Origin: GCA-016700035 sp964454845
GTDB taxonomy: Bacteria > Patescibacteriota > Saccharimonadia > CAILAD01 > GCA-016700035
Length of the DNA stretch: 46,660 nt
NCBI GenBank assembly: GCA_964454845.1
Contig: CAYVVS010000005.1
Coordinates: 1 to 46,660, forward strand
Direction: 5' to 3'
Below, piece by piece: positions 38,889-46,491 of this stretch (positions are counted from its first letter, which is position 1; each line of letters starts with the position of its first letter). A program made the translations under genes and the position numbers. A model generated the notes under the pieces. The model was given only the letters and a program-made list of their open reading frames with translations, was not told the origin of the DNA and searched no databases.

Positions 38889-38936
38889 GACTTTAGTCTA
38901 GCACTGACAGAAATCAGGGAATACTGTGCCTCATTG

Positions 38937-38965
38937 TTGACGCTTATACGCTGTGCGCGCATACT
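38937..38965 (+). promoter_or_regulatory. Promoter of the G5/Excalibur gene, leaderless
   Basis: TTGACG (38937-38942), 17-nt spacer, CATACT (38960-38965), 9 nt before the ATG at 38975. Confidence 0.6.
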
Positions 38966-38974
38966 TAAGCGCAA

Positions 38975-39586
38975 ATGAGGAAGTTCCAAGACTGGTATGA
39001 CGCCCTTGGAAGAGGTGCTCAAACTGCATTCATCTCGATCGCAGTTTTCTTAGGTCTCATCGGTCTTGCAGCTGCAGCTCCTGACACAGCAACTCCATCA
39101 ACTACGCCGAGCCCTTCAGTAACTCAAGGGGCATCCAAGAGCCCAGAGCCTGAAGTTAAGAAGGTAGAAGAACGTCAGGCCGTTGCCTTTACGACTGAAA
39201 CACGGGATGACGGCTCTCTGCCGAAGGGTGATACCAAGGTCTCGCAAGAGGGCAAAGACGGTGAGCGCACCATTGTCTATGAGGTGACCTATGTCGATGG
39301 CAAAGAGACTGCTCGAAAGCAAGTCTCTGACCAGGTCACGACTCAGCCGGTCAACAAGATCGTGCTTAATGGCACGTACGTGGCGCCGGTAGTTGCTGTA
39401 CCGAAGCCAACCGCGAAGAAGTCTAACTGCGATCCGAACTACTCTGGCTGTGTTCCCATTGCAAGTGATGTCGACTGCGCGTCCGGATCAGGTAACGGGC
39501 CTGCGTATACCTCTGGACCGGTGAGAGTGATTGGGTCGGACATCTACGATCTAGACAGCGATGGCGACGGCTACGGTTGCGAATAG
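38975..39586 (+). CDS. Secreted or membrane-anchored G5 domain and Excalibur-like protein
   Basis: The 203-aa protein has an N-terminal hydrophobic helix (about residues 14-35) that may be a signal peptide or anchor, then a Thr/Ser/Pro-rich linker. A G5 domain (about 62-133) runs from KVEERQAVAFTTETRDDGSLPKGDTKV to QVTTQPVNKIVLNGT. The C-terminal Cys-rich part (about 151-203) has NCDPNYSGCVP and ends DLDSDGDGYGCE, the Excalibur-type calcium-binding signature. Excalibur domains are common in actinobacterial and Saccharibacteria surface proteins. G5 domains bind peptidoglycan or N-acetylglucosamine, so wall attachment is likely. It sits in a GC-rich stretch. Confidence 0.8.
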   Translation: MRKFQDWYDALGRGAQTAFISIAVFLGLIGLAAAAPDTATPSTTPSPSVTQGASKSPEPEVKKVEERQAVAFTTETRDDGSLPKGDTKVSQEGKDGERTIVYEVTYVDGKETARKQVSDQVTTQPVNKIVLNGTYVAPVVAVPKPTAKKSNCDPNYSGCVPIASDVDCASGSGNGPAYTSGPVRVIGSDIYDLDSDGDGYGCE

Positions 39587-39589
39587 TCG

Positions 39590-40102
39590 CTAAGTGATTG
39601 TGCGGGTTTCTTCTGCTGGTACTTCGCTGATCGCTGGCTGTTGAATAGGTTGCGGCGAAGCAGCAAGAGATTTTACATACTTGGATTGTGCAAGTGCGAA
39701 GAACACATTAAGAATTCCTGGTAGTACCAGTACTAATATTAGGAAGATTCCATAGGCGGTACGCCAGCCGCTGCTTGCTAGCGATACAATTGGTAGGATT
39801 GAGAGAATCCAGATCGGTACTAACAATCCAATGCTAGCGACAATGTTCAGTTTTCTAGATGCTTGCACTGCTCTACGAAACATTCCACCAGAAACTGCAA
39901 TGCACAGAGCTGGGACACCAATGACCAAGCTCGCCATAATGGAAAGCACATTGCCTAGGTCTTGAGAATTTCCACTACCCGTGTTTGTGATTAGGTAGAC
40001 GACAACCACGACCACGAAAAGTAGGGCGTATCCGGATACTTCCTGGAATACTGCGATTCGTCGAAAGTTTCGATTGGTATCTGATGGTTGCGTGTCGGTA
40101 AT
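39590..40102 (-). CDS. Membrane protein of unknown function with a non-canonical start
   Basis: The last annotated-type start (GTG 40015) falls inside the first membrane helix, which is implausible. The frame stays open back to a stop at 40114, and a TAAAAT box (40122-40117) plus AAAGGAG (40109-40103) lie just upstream. This suggests translation begins at ATT (40102, used as the boundary here) or ACG (40093, nine bases after GGAG). The extension adds a polar segment and completes helix 1. Four helices are then visible, followed by a Pro/Gln/Glu-rich tail (QPIQQPAISEVPAEET). No family recognised. It is convergent with the G5/Excalibur gene. Confidence 0.5.
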   Translation of the reverse strand: MTDTQPSDTNRNFRRIAVFQEVSGYALLFVVVVVVYLITNTGSGNSQDLGNVLSIMASLVIGVPALCIAVSGGMFRRAVQASRKLNIVASIGLLVPIWILSILPIVSLASSGWRTAYGIFLILVLVLPGILNVFFALAQSKYVKSLAASPQPIQQPAISEVPAEETRTIT

Positions 40103-40116
40103 CTCCTTTCGCTAAT

Positions 40117-40122
40117 TTTACC
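40117..40122 (-). promoter_or_regulatory. Extended -10 box for the 39590 gene
   Basis: On the minus strand TATGG followed by TAAAAT, with a perfect Shine-Dalgarno (AAAGGAG) about 8 bases downstream. Confidence 0.5.
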
Positions 40123-40129
40123 ATAAGGG

Positions 40130-40576
40130 TTAAGTGTGTGAGTCTGCCTGAAACCCCTTCGGCCGCATCTTCACGCCAGCCTCTCGTAGCCTCCGCCCAA
40201 CAGTCGTAGCTGAATGATCCAGTCGGGCTGCTACTTCTGCAATCGTGAGCCCGGACTCGTAGAGGCGAGTTGCCTCGGCTGTAGTCTTCTCACTCCACCC
40301 TGAGTACTTCGGTACTCCAGCTCGTCGTAAGCAGGCCATCACCGTGGAGCGATGTACTCCATACTCTTCTGCCAGCTCACGAATGAGTGATCCCGTCTGG
40401 TAGCGCTCCACGATCTCCGCAGCCAGCTCCGGTAAGAGGTGAGTAACTCTCCTGGTGTGCTGCCGATCTGACTGTTTCTCAGACCCGATCCATCGGTTGT
40501 TCGTATGGATTCCGCTTACGGTTCGTTTCTCCAGATCGCGGTGTGACCGCGAAAGACGACTCAATACGTCCACCAT
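40130..40576 (-). CDS. Tandem helix-turn-helix DNA-binding protein (resolvase/Hin-type HTH)
   Basis: The start is the ATG at 40576, because a TAAAAT box (40589-40584) lies 7 nt upstream and would give a leaderless message; this yields 148 aa. After a basic Arg/Ser-rich N-terminal segment there are two HTH units. The first is about residues 48-85 (LAAEIVERYQTGSLIRELAEEYGVHRSTVMACLRRAGVP). The second is about residues 92-135 (TAEATRLYESGLTIAEVAARLDHSATTVGRRLREAGV). Each matches the C-terminal DNA-binding domain of serine recombinases, but no recombinase catalytic domain is present. It may be a regulator or the remnant of a mobile element. The DNA is GC-rich. Confidence 0.72.
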   Translation of the reverse strand: MVDVLSRLSRSHRDLEKRTVSGIHTNNRWIGSEKQSDRQHTRRVTHLLPELAAEIVERYQTGSLIRELAEEYGVHRSTVMACLRRAGVPKYSGWSEKTTAEATRLYESGLTIAEVAARLDHSATTVGRRLREAGVKMRPKGFQADSHT

Positions 40577-40583
40577 AGCAATT

Positions 40584-40589
40584 ATTTTA
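40584..40589 (-). promoter_or_regulatory. -10 box of the HTH gene, leaderless
   Basis: TAAAAT on the minus strand, exactly 7 nt before the ATG at 40576. Confidence 0.55.
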
Positions 40590-40605
40590 GAGCCCACGTT
40601 GTGAG

Positions 40606-40655
40606 GTTCTTTTTTTTTACGAACACGTATTTGCTCGTGCTTAGGACAGGTTCGT
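40606..40655. promoter_or_regulatory. Inverted-repeat region upstream of the deacetylase gene
   Basis: GTTC-N11-GAAC (40606-40624) with a nine-T run inside, then ACGAAC (40619-40624) facing GTTCGT (40650-40655). Possible operator between the HTH gene and the deacetylase gene; an inference from symmetry only. Confidence 0.3.
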
Positions 40656-40723
40656 ATTTTGTCGTCTAGGTTTTATATTTTTTTGCGACCATACTAGGTA
40701 CAGAACTTTTCATAGGAGGGGAT

Positions 40724-42082
40724 ATGAAGATCAGGATACTTATGGCCACCGCAATTGTGATGGGGCTGATTTTAGTCGCGACTAAAGCTCAGGCTGCAGG
40801 CAATATGATAGTCAATAACTCGCTTGAGGCTGGTACGGCTACTGAAGCGAGCAATTTTAGTGCTGATAGTTGGGGGAATTTAAAAGCGGTTTTTACGCTG
40901 CCAACCACTGGAGCGCAAGATGGTGCTCGTTCTGGGTATGTTAAAGTGACAAATTATGTTTCTGGTGATGCGCGCTGGACACCGACGGCTGTTGATGTGC
41001 AGGCGGGTGCGACCTATACTTTCTCAAACTGGTACAAGTCTAACGTGCGCACCGAAATTGATGCGGAGGTTGAAATGCAGGATGGTTCTGTGCAATACGT
41101 TTGGCTGAAAGATGTGCCTGCTAGTAAAACTACATGGAAGCAGACGGGCGCAAAACTGACCATGCCGCAGGGAGCTAAAAGGGTTCGAGTGTATCACCTA
41201 ATTGCGCGCAACGGCTGGTTGCAGACAGATAACTATGCGCTCAGTGCTGCAGTCTCTGGCTCGACGTCACCAGCACCAACTACGAGCCCAACGACTTCTG
41301 TGAGCCCCACGCCAACGGTATCTCCAACTCCTACAGTAAGCCCGACCCCAACTGTTTCTCCGACTCCGACTCCAAGCCCAACGCCACCACCAACTACACA
41401 TGCGCCTTTTTCGCGCCCGCTGGTATCTATCGAGTTTGATGATGGCTGGACCACTGCATACCAATATGGCTTGCCGTTAGTGGAAAGCTTTGGCTGGAAG
41501 CCCACTCAGTACATTATTACCGACACCGCAAAAAACAATGCTAACTATGGCAATGGCACATACATGACGCCCACACAGATTCAAGACTGGAACCGTCGTG
41601 GTGATATTGGTAGCCATACGGTTTCTCACCCCAGCCTACCAAGCCTAAGCCTTACACAGATGACCAGTGAGCTAACCGCAAGTAAATCCTATTTGGATAG
41701 CTTACTAGGTGAACCCACTCGCTTATTGGCGACTCCGTATTGTGAATCGAACGCAAGTGTAGTCAGCGTTGCAAAAACTCTCTATCAAAGCTCGCGTAAC
41801 TGCGAACCAATCGCTAACACGAAAACGAATTTTGATCGCTATAACTTAAACAGCTTTATTGTTCTGAATACCACCACGGATGCCGAGATTGTTGCTGCAA
41901 TCAACGCTGCTAAAGCTACGAATGGTTGGTTGATTTTGGTTTGGCATGAGCTGGCTGGCGACAATAAAAATGCCTGGAGTGTGAGCCCAGCTACGTTGCA
42001 GCGTCAGTTGCAGCTGGTCAAAAATTCCGGTATTACCGTCACTACTACGCAATCGGCACTTAACGAATCGCTTGGTTTATAG
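40724..42082 (+). CDS. Secreted polysaccharide deacetylase (NodB fold) with N-terminal carbohydrate-binding-like domain
   Basis: The 452-aa protein starts behind AGGAGGGGAT. It has a signal peptide (cut near KAQAAG, about residue 25), a beta-sandwich resembling a carbohydrate-binding module (about 27-176), a Pro/Thr/Ser linker of repeated SPTPTV units (about 181-226), and a NodB domain. The domain has motif 1 FDDG (238-241; first Asp the base, second the metal ligand), motif 2 HTVSHP (298-303; His298 and His302 metal ligands) and an ATPYC motif 3 variant in which the usual Arg is replaced by Ala. It probably removes acetyl groups from N-acetylglucosamine in peptidoglycan or another glycan, protecting against lysozyme or preparing attachment sites. 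Confidence 0.88.
   Translation: MKIRILMATAIVMGLILVATKAQAAGNMIVNNSLEAGTATEASNFSADSWGNLKAVFTLPTTGAQDGARSGYVKVTNYVSGDARWTPTAVDVQAGATYTFSNWYKSNVRTEIDAEVEMQDGSVQYVWLKDVPASKTTWKQTGAKLTMPQGAKRVRVYHLIARNGWLQTDNYALSAAVSGSTSPAPTTSPTTSVSPTPTVSPTPTVSPTPTVSPTPTPSPTPPPTTHAPFSRPLVSIEFDDGWTTAYQYGLPLVESFGWKPTQYIITDTAKNNANYGNGTYMTPTQIQDWNRRGDIGSHTVSHPSLPSLSLTQMTSELTASKSYLDSLLGEPTRLLATPYCESNASVVSVAKTLYQSSRNCEPIANTKTNFDRYNLNSFIVLNTTTDAEIVAAINAAKATNGWLILVWHELAGDNKNAWSVSPATLQRQLQLVKNSGITVTTTQSALNESLGL
41266..41400 (+). repeat. Coding repeat of Pro/Thr/Ser linker
   Basis: A roughly 24-bp unit coding SPTPTV plus SPTP variants is repeated about four to six times. Copy number could vary by slippage or recombination, changing stalk length. 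Confidence 0.75.
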
Positions 42083-42110
42083 CGGAGCTTCACACCTAGC
42101 CTAAAAAGCA

Positions 42111-42116
42111 TATAAT
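42111..42116 (+). promoter_or_regulatory. -10 box of the sortase gene
   Basis: TATAAT, 9 nt before the ATG at 42126; at most a couple of leader bases and no Shine-Dalgarno. Confidence 0.65.
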
Positions 42117-42125
42117 GGGTAGCAT

Positions 42126-42749
42126 ATGCGTTTTAGTAAGAAAAAAAGCGAAAAGAAGTTTCGAGGTGTTTCTTTAAAAGAAATTCGTTGGACTCGTCGT
42201 AAAAAGATCATCCTGCTTGTTCTCTCAATAGGATTGATTGGGCTTGGAGTGTATCTTGGCCTGCTACTCTTGGCGCCTAATGCCACTAAGCTACCGGTAA
42301 AAAGTGCTGTCGATTTAGATACTTCGGATGATGCAAATGATGCGCGTGATCGAATTCAAATAGAAAAAATTAATCTTGAAGTGCCTTTTTATACGGGAGC
42401 GGCAGACTCGTTAGAAAAAGGGGCCTGGCATCGTTATCCAGAGCGCGGAGATCCAGTGCGGGGTGGCAATTTTATTTTGTCCGCTCATCGTTTCCGTATT
42501 GCTCAAGATCCAATTTTAACCAAAGAGCGCTCACCGTTTTACAATCTTGATAAGCTTTCAGTCGGCGATTCGTTACGTATTTTCTACAAGGGCAACTGGT
42601 ATGACTATTCAGTTACTAAGATATATGACGTAAAGCCAGACGCTGTAGAAATAGAGGCTCCTAGCGATGAAGCGAAGCTGACGCTGTATAGCTGTACGCT
42701 CTCCGGCTCAGCCGATGGTCGTATCGTGATAGAAGCCAAGAAAAAGTAG
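42126..42749 (+). CDS. Sortase, class E-like
   Basis: The 207-aa enzyme has a basic cytoplasmic N-terminus (about 1-27), one membrane anchor (28-50), and a sortase beta-barrel. The catalytic triad is complete: His121 in LSAHRF, Cys190 in LYSCTLSG and Arg199 in DGRIVI. QIEKINLEVPFYTG opens the barrel as in other sortases. The SCTLSGSADGRI order, small size and type II anchor favour class E or D-like enzymes. It would cleave the sorting signals of surface proteins and attach them to the wall. The gene is followed at once by a substrate with LADTG (42811), and another substrate (LPETG) lies at 35515. Confidence 0.88.
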   Translation: MRFSKKKSEKKFRGVSLKEIRWTRRKKIILLVLSIGLIGLGVYLGLLLLAPNATKLPVKSAVDLDTSDDANDARDRIQIEKINLEVPFYTGAADSLEKGAWHRYPERGDPVRGGNFILSAHRFRIAQDPILTKERSPFYNLDKLSVGDSLRIFYKGNWYDYSVTKIYDVKPDAVEIEAPSDEAKLTLYSCTLSGSADGRIVIEAKKK

Positions 42750-42774
42750 TTTTTCAAACACCTTATGCTTCGGG

Positions 42775-42780
42775 TATAAT
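42775..42780 (+). promoter_or_regulatory. -10 box of the LADTG surface protein gene
   Basis: TATAAT. In contrast to the leaderless genes nearby, this one has a leader of about 25 nt with GAGGGAGA before a TTG start. Confidence 0.6.
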
Positions 42781-42810
42781 ACTTACCAGTACTAGTGAGA
42801 GGGAGAAACT

Positions 42811-45096
42811 TTGGCAAAACGATTATGTAAATATATCGCTGGGCGGGCAGTAGCTGTTCTTGCAGCGATTTCTGTGTCTCTTATTTTTGTGCAGTCAGGG
42901 CACGCGGCTCCTCAGGCATTTACTGTGACCAACACGAATGATTCGGGCGCAGGTTCGTTGCGTCAGGCCATAAGTGATGCAAACGGAAATGCAAACGCGG
43001 GTGATATGGATGTTATTGAGTTTAATATTTCGGGCAGTGAAGTGCACACCATTGTTGTGAATTCAGATCTTCCTTTAATTACGGAAAAAGTTACGGTAGA
43101 TGGCTACACTCAGCCGGGATCTAGCGCCAATACCTCGGCAAGCCCAAATCCACTCAACTCTGTGATTAAAATTGAGATATCGGGAGGCAGTGCTACACTT
43201 TTTCAGGGCATAATTGGACTCGTAGCCGATGGCTCAATACTTCGAGGTCTGGCAATTTATGATGGTGCTGCACCGGACGCTAATGTTGCGAAGGCTACAG
43301 TGGCTCTTATCGGTAACAGCACCACCTTACAGGGGTCCTACATAGGGGTGAGAGCTGATGGTACAACTCCTGGTGAATATGATAAGAACTGTGCCAGTGT
43401 GCTTGTTGTGGGCACAAGTGTCTTGGTAGGTGGTACAAATGATGACGATCGCAACCTTTTTCTTAGTAGATGTTCGGTTGGGCAAGGCGCAGGGGTTATA
43501 ATTGTTGGCAGTGCTGAAGTATATGGAAACTATGTAGGTATAGCCAAAGACGGAGCGACTGATCTGACACCCGAAGCGGCAGATGCAAACGGGCTGAACG
43601 CTCCATTTTCGATGAGTATCAATATGGTAAATACTGGCGGGAGTACTATTGGCGGAGCAGCAAGCTCAAAGCGGAATGTCATATCTGGCAATACCGCCAA
43701 CGTGATTATTTCGAGTCCAGCTAATGTGGTTCAGGGCAATATTATTGGCGCTCGCTATGACGGCACTGTAAGTGACGCCATTACAAATGGTATGGGTGTT
43801 ACTGTGGTGGCTGGGTCTGATAGCATAATTGGCGGCACGAATAACGGTGAGGGAAATCTTATTGCTGGCGTGAAGGGCTCGGGGATTGAAATTAGCAGTA
43901 TGGACATACCTCTCGCATCCTTTACGCTTACACCGAGTAGAATTGCTGCACTAGGTAACAGTATTAAGGCTATTAAGCCATTTGCCTTATTCGGCATTGG
44001 CAATACAAACTTGGGAATAGATATTTCCAAGTTTACAGATTCGGATGGCAATTTCGTTCCCGATCAGTTTGCTGAAAGGGGGCCAACGACTAACGATGTC
44101 TCTGATGTAGACAGCGGCCCCAATGGGACTATCAATACCCCTGTGCTAAAAACTGCCCAACAAATAGGAAGTCAACTAACGATCACCTATAATCTCGATG
44201 CTGATGATGCTGAAGAGCCGAATAATCAGTATCGTGTAGAGTTTTTTGCCAATGACGAAAGTTCGATATTTGGGTACGGTCCTGGCGAATCGTTTTTAGG
44301 TTCAGCAGTTGTGACTCCCGGCAACAATAAGACGGCAACATTGACTGTCTCAGGGGATCACACCAACAAGGCTCTGTCGGCCACCACTACGGCCGTAGAT
44401 TCTACTACGAATTCTGGATTCGGCTCAACATCTGAATTTGCACGCAATATTAGCATTGGTTCGGAATCTGATTTTGACAGCGATGGTGCATCAGATGCAG
44501 TTGAGGATGCGGCACCTAATAGTGGCGATGCCAACAATGATGGTACGGCCGATCGACTACAGCCAACCGTCACAAGCTTTGAAATAGATTCGACCAGTGT
44601 GTACGAAACTCTTGTAACCCAAGGATGCTCTGAGAATGGGACTGTTGCCTCTGTTGACGTGTCAACGTTGAGCAGCAAGGATACCGGCAAAGTGTACCCA
44701 TATGGCTTGGTGGATTTCACACTCAACTGTTCGCGAGGTGATACTGTGACGGTAACCAAGTATGTATTTGTAGATGATCAACCGACAAGCTATGTGTTGC
44801 GAAAATATAATCCTAACCGTGATTCATACACCGACGTTACGGGCTCTACAATAACCTCTCAAACTGTTGGTTCTTCCCAGGCATTAGTCTCGACATATGC
44901 TATTACCGACGGTGGGGAATTTGACGACGATGGTACAGCTAACGGAGTAATTGTTGATCCTGTTGGACTTGCTACTACTACTTCGCTTGCAGATACGGGT
45001 GAAAATGTTTGGCTCTATGGCGCGGGGGCACTTTCGATCTTAGCTGTGGGTGCGTATCTCGGTTTTCGTCGAGGCATGCAGGGCGCGCAATTTTAA
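42811..45096 (+). CDS. Surface beta-helix protein with LADTG sorting signal
   Basis: The 761-aa protein starts at TTG 42811, with GGAG five bases upstream, and has a signal peptide (to about residue 31, GHAAPQ). It is a paralogue of the protein at 35515 along its full length: FTVTNTNDSGAGSLRQAISDANGN at the N-terminus, a parallel beta-helix with NVISGNTANVI and VQGNIIGA repeats, DFDSDGASDAVEDAAPNSGDANNDG, a choice-of-anchor-U-like domain with two Cys, and DGGEFDDDGTANGVIVDPVG. It ends LADTG (726-730), a helix and FRRGMQ, a normal short sorting tail. Class E sortases prefer LAxTG, and the sortase gene is directly upstream. A role in attachment is likely by analogy. Confidence 0.85.
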   Translation: MAKRLCKYIAGRAVAVLAAISVSLIFVQSGHAAPQAFTVTNTNDSGAGSLRQAISDANGNANAGDMDVIEFNISGSEVHTIVVNSDLPLITEKVTVDGYTQPGSSANTSASPNPLNSVIKIEISGGSATLFQGIIGLVADGSILRGLAIYDGAAPDANVAKATVALIGNSTTLQGSYIGVRADGTTPGEYDKNCASVLVVGTSVLVGGTNDDDRNLFLSRCSVGQGAGVIIVGSAEVYGNYVGIAKDGATDLTPEAADANGLNAPFSMSINMVNTGGSTIGGAASSKRNVISGNTANVIISSPANVVQGNIIGARYDGTVSDAITNGMGVTVVAGSDSIIGGTNNGEGNLIAGVKGSGIEISSMDIPLASFTLTPSRIAALGNSIKAIKPFALFGIGNTNLGIDISKFTDSDGNFVPDQFAERGPTTNDVSDVDSGPNGTINTPVLKTAQQIGSQLTITYNLDADDAEEPNNQYRVEFFANDESSIFGYGPGESFLGSAVVTPGNNKTATLTVSGDHTNKALSATTTAVDSTTNSGFGSTSEFARNISIGSESDFDSDGASDAVEDAAPNSGDANNDGTADRLQPTVTSFEIDSTSVYETLVTQGCSENGTVASVDVSTLSSKDTGKVYPYGLVDFTLNCSRGDTVTVTKYVFVDDQPTSYVLRKYNPNRDSYTDVTGSTITSQTVGSSQALVSTYAITDGGEFDDDGTANGVIVDPVGLATTTSLADTGENVWLYGAGALSILAVGAYLGFRRGMQGAQF

Positions 45097-45126
45097 ACGT
45101 AAGGTGCGCTCGCAACGTAACTCATC

Positions 45127-45132
45127 TACAAT
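45127..45132 (+). promoter_or_regulatory. -10 box of tilS, leaderless
   Basis: TACAAT, 8 nt before the ATG at 45141. Confidence 0.55.
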
Positions 45133-45140
45133 AGGATCAT

Positions 45141-46475
45141 ATGCTCAAGCGCCTTGATGAAACACTCATACAGGAGCCACTCCTGCCAGAACGCGGTACC
45201 TACATCGTGGCGGTTTCTGGTGGACGAGACTCGGTCGTCTTGCTTGATTTACTGAATCGATTGCAAGAAAAATGGGGTTGGAAATTAATTGTCGCGCACC
45301 TGGATCATGCTCAGCGGACGAGCTCGTCTGAGGATGCGGCATTCGTGGGGAGCCTGGCCGATCGTTATGGCTACAAGTATTTGCTTGGAGTGCTTCCACG
45401 CAGTATGCAGTCGGAAGCCGAATTACGCCAAGCTCGTTACAACTGGCTTGAGGAGGTGAGGCAAGAGTCCGGCGCCGATAAGATTGTTACAGCTCATCAT
45501 AAGAATGATCGTCTAGAAACAGCAATCTGGCACACTATTCGAGGGGCCGATAGGATTGGTCTTGCGAGTCTTGGCAGAGAACGCGATGTAGTGGTGCGTC
45601 CGCTGATTGGGTTTGGAAGGGGTGACATTATTACCTATGCAGCGCTACGCGACTTGCAATGGCGAGAAGATGAAACGAATAATGATCGTGCATTTACTCG
45701 AAATCTTATTCGTCACGAGCTCATGCATTTCGCGCCAACTCAAGATCCGCATTATCATAACAACTTGTCAGGTTGGGTGGATCATTTGGAGGATATTAAC
45801 TCGCGCATCGACCGCAAGTTGGACCATTTGCTTTCGGAAATAAGCGATGAGATTAGCGGTGGCTATGAGCTAGATCGAGCCAAGTTTTTACGTCTTTCGC
45901 CACTTGTGCAATTGAATCTTTTGGCCCACTTGGCTCGAAAGCTTACATCTGGCAGAAGTATAACGCAAAGAAATCTGGATGCAGCATTGCGATGGTTTGC
46001 TAGCGCAGGCTCTGGCAGCTTTTCTGAGGCATTGCCTGGGTTGCTGCTGGCTCGCGAATATGATAGAGTGAAGTTCGTCTTGCGTTCGGCAACGCCAGAG
46101 AGTGTTGCGCCCGATGAGACACAGCAAATTTTCTTATCACGGCCGCTGCGTTTTGGTAAATTTCAATTGGAACTTCACTCCGCTGGTGTAGATGAGTCGA
46201 CCCATTTGGCAACCCATCTACTCGAGCCTCGCACATATTATGTGCGCACTTGGCAGGCTGGTGATCGTATTGCACCAATTGGCATGCAGGGTACGAAGAA
46301 AATTCAGGACATTTTTGTTGACAGAAAAATCCCCCGAAGCGATCGGTTGACGTGGCCCATTATCGTTTCTGAAAAGAATGAAGTGGCGCTTGTTCCACGA
46401 CTTGCGCAGAATCGCCACTTTGTTCCAAGTGGGGTGGATGCGCCAGCACATACGCTGGCTGTGAAAGTGGCATAG
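45141..46475 (+). CDS. tilS: tRNA(Ile)-lysidine synthetase
   Basis: The 444-aa N-type ATP pyrophosphatase attaches lysine to C34 of tRNA-Ile2(CAU), changing its codon from AUG to AUA. The PP-loop is SGGRDS (26-31), followed by IVAHLDHAQR (about 53-62), HHKNDRLETAIW (about 117-128) and TNNDRAFTRNLIRHEL (about 178-193), all family motifs. The C-terminal TilS domain is recognisable near YYVRTWQAGDRIAPIGMQGTKKIQDIFVDRKIPRSDR (about 371-407). The substrate tRNA is encoded at 30201. ftsH follows 16 nt later; the hpt gene often found between them is absent. Confidence 0.93.
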   Translation: MLKRLDETLIQEPLLPERGTYIVAVSGGRDSVVLLDLLNRLQEKWGWKLIVAHLDHAQRTSSSEDAAFVGSLADRYGYKYLLGVLPRSMQSEAELRQARYNWLEEVRQESGADKIVTAHHKNDRLETAIWHTIRGADRIGLASLGRERDVVVRPLIGFGRGDIITYAALRDLQWREDETNNDRAFTRNLIRHELMHFAPTQDPHYHNNLSGWVDHLEDINSRIDRKLDHLLSEISDEISGGYELDRAKFLRLSPLVQLNLLAHLARKLTSGRSITQRNLDAALRWFASAGSGSFSEALPGLLLAREYDRVKFVLRSATPESVAPDETQQIFLSRPLRFGKFQLELHSAGVDESTHLATHLLEPRTYYVRTWQAGDRIAPIGMQGTKKIQDIFVDRKIPRSDRLTWPIIVSEKNEVALVPRLAQNRHFVPSGVDAPAHTLAVKVA

Positions 46476-46491
46476 AAGAAGGTAGGTGAGC

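Noticed and set aside
38013..40597. Integrated element with att repeats at tRNA-Met
   Set aside because: No second copy of the tRNA 3' end could be found by eye and no integrase is present; only composition and position point to acquisition.
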